Below are positions 6,113-6,519 of a stretch of DNA of 6,519 nucleotides, piece after piece. Source of the stretch: DSFT01 sp032249175 (lineage in GTDB: Bacteria > Hydrothermota > Hydrothermia > LBFQ01 > DSFT01); assembly GCA_032249175.1 (NCBI GenBank), contig JAVVGK010000096.1, positions 1-6,519 on the forward strand. Reading direction: 5' to 3'. Made by a program: the position numbers and the translations under genes. The notes below the pieces were generated by a model that worked only from the letters and a program-made list of their open reading frames with translations, ran no database searches and was not told where the DNA came from. Position 1 is the stretch's first letter. Each line of letters starts with the position of its first letter.

Positions 6113-6434
6113 TCTTCTGATATTCTATTAAATCCTTCTTATTAAAATGGCTATCCATAACATTTCCCATTATGAGTAAAAATATAAAAAATAAAGGCAT
6201 AAGGGCAAATGCTACGGTTAGCTTATCCTCATATCTTAAATACATGAAAAATAGAGCAAGCAATAGAACTTGAATTGAAGATAATATAAGAATTATTGAT
6301 GAGCCAAAACTTCCTAAATTTAAAAAGAAAATAATCGTGTTAATTATTGATATTCCACAAAGAGCAATAAATACAATAAAGTAAGGTATATAACTTTTTG
6401 GAGGCTCTCTAAAATGTTGTTTCTTCTCAGTCAT
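6090..6434 (-). CDS. Cytochrome c oxidase subunit IV-like membrane protein
   Basis: This small accessory subunit of bacterial haem-copper (caa3-type) oxidases is thought to aid assembly or stability. It has 114 residues and three predicted membrane helices (about 15-38, 45-66 and 73-93). The family block FFMYLRYEDKLTVAFAL (62-78) joins helices 2 and 3, and MDSHF follows helix 3. A short charged N-terminus (MTEKKQHFREPPKSY) precedes helix 1. It is the first gene of the minus-strand cluster and directly precedes the SCO-family gene, which supports the oxidase assignment. No strong Shine-Dalgarno is visible. Core subunits I-III are not in the window; they may lie to the right, perhaps starting with the divergent gene at 6498. 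Confidence 0.85.
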   Translation of the reverse strand: MTEKKQHFREPPKSYIPYFIVFIALCGISIINTIIFFLNLGSFGSSIILILSSIQVLLLALFFMYLRYEDKLTVAFALMPLFFIFLLIMGNVMDSHFNKKDLIEYQKNVIHNNK

Positions 6435-6456
6435 AATGAAAATTTTAAAGGATAAA

Positions 6457-6477
6457 AAAATTATGCTTTATAATTTT
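6457..6477. promoter_or_regulatory. Perfect 8-bp inverted repeat overlapping the divergent promoter
   Basis: AAAATTAT, core GCTTT and ATAATTTT form a perfect inverted repeat centred in the 63-nt space between the divergent genes. The plus-strand -10 lies in its right half, and CATAAT on the minus strand lies in the left half. A factor bound here would block both directions. It is related to the repeat at 5332-5352. Confidence 0.45.
6469..6474 (+). promoter_or_regulatory. Consensus -10 box for the right-edge gene
   Basis: TATAAT matches the sigma-70 -10 consensus exactly. It would place transcription start near 6481, a few bases before the Shine-Dalgarno. No good -35 is seen 16-18 bp upstream; the nearest is a poor TTAAAG-like hexamer. 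Confidence 0.45.
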
Positions 6478-6486
6478 CAACTAACG

Positions 6487-6492
6487 GGAGGT
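6487..6492 (+). promoter_or_regulatory. Shine-Dalgarno of the right-edge gene
   Basis: GGAGGT lies 5 nt before the ATG at 6498. A tandem ATG at 6501 has more suitable spacing (8 nt) and could also be used. Confidence 0.75.
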
Positions 6493-6497
6493 GGAAC

Positions 6498-6519
6498 ATG
6501 ATGTGGTTAATAATAAGCC
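6498..6519 (+). CDS. Start of a divergent gene, possibly cytochrome oxidase subunit II (partial)
   Basis: Only seven codons are visible, reading MMWLIIS, in a frame open to the window edge. A strong Shine-Dalgarno and a TATAAT upstream support a real start. The hydrophobic beginning suits a signal peptide or membrane helix. Some subunit II proteins of caa3-type oxidases begin with similar M-W-L residues, and divergence from the subunit IV and SCO genes makes an oxidase subunit plausible. Seven residues cannot prove it. Confidence 0.55.

Overview
This window is very AT-rich (by eye under 30% G+C). Arginine is coded almost only by AGA/AGG and isoleucine often by ATA, a habit common in AT-rich thermophiles. 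A probable lipoprotein binding protein, an AmgK-like kinase and parts of a membrane-bound haem-copper oxidase system point to a respiring, probably Gram-negative bacterium. pheS follows rplT but pheT does not follow pheS. Split pheS/pheT is known in Aquifex, so an Aquificota-like or other deep-branching thermophile fits, but the lineage cannot be fixed from this window alone.

Left half, plus strand (1-3365): the 3' end of an unidentified ORF, then rplT (ribosomal protein L20), pheS (Phe-tRNA synthetase alpha), a probable lipoprotein of the Leu/Ile/Val-binding type, and an APH-fold small-molecule kinase related to AmgK. Junctions are tight: an ATGA overlap, an 8-nt overlap, a 4-nt gap with a strong Shine-Dalgarno, and a 15-nt gap taken up almost wholly by a GC-rich hairpin. 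This looks like one operon.

Right half, minus strand (6434 down to 3343): a cytochrome c oxidase subunit IV-like protein, a SCO-family copper/redox assembly protein, UDP-glucuronate decarboxylase, a DtxR/MntR-family metalloregulator and an unrecognised 123-aa protein. The first pair overlaps by 23 nt; the last three are joined by two 4-nt overlaps. The only gap is 36 nt, between the SCO gene and the decarboxylase gene. The two halves converge, and their last genes overlap by 23 nt at the 3' ends.

At the right edge a plus-strand gene begins at 6498, divergent from the oxidase genes; it may be another oxidase subunit, but only seven codons are visible.

The most interesting non-coding signal is a pair of related AT-rich inverted repeats sharing a GCTTT core. 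One lies in the divergent promoter region (6457-6477) and one in the 36-nt gap before the decarboxylase-metalloregulator genes (5332-5352). They could be operators of the encoded metalloregulator, or shared -10 promoter elements. No tRNA, rRNA, CRISPR array, insertion sequence or integrase was seen.
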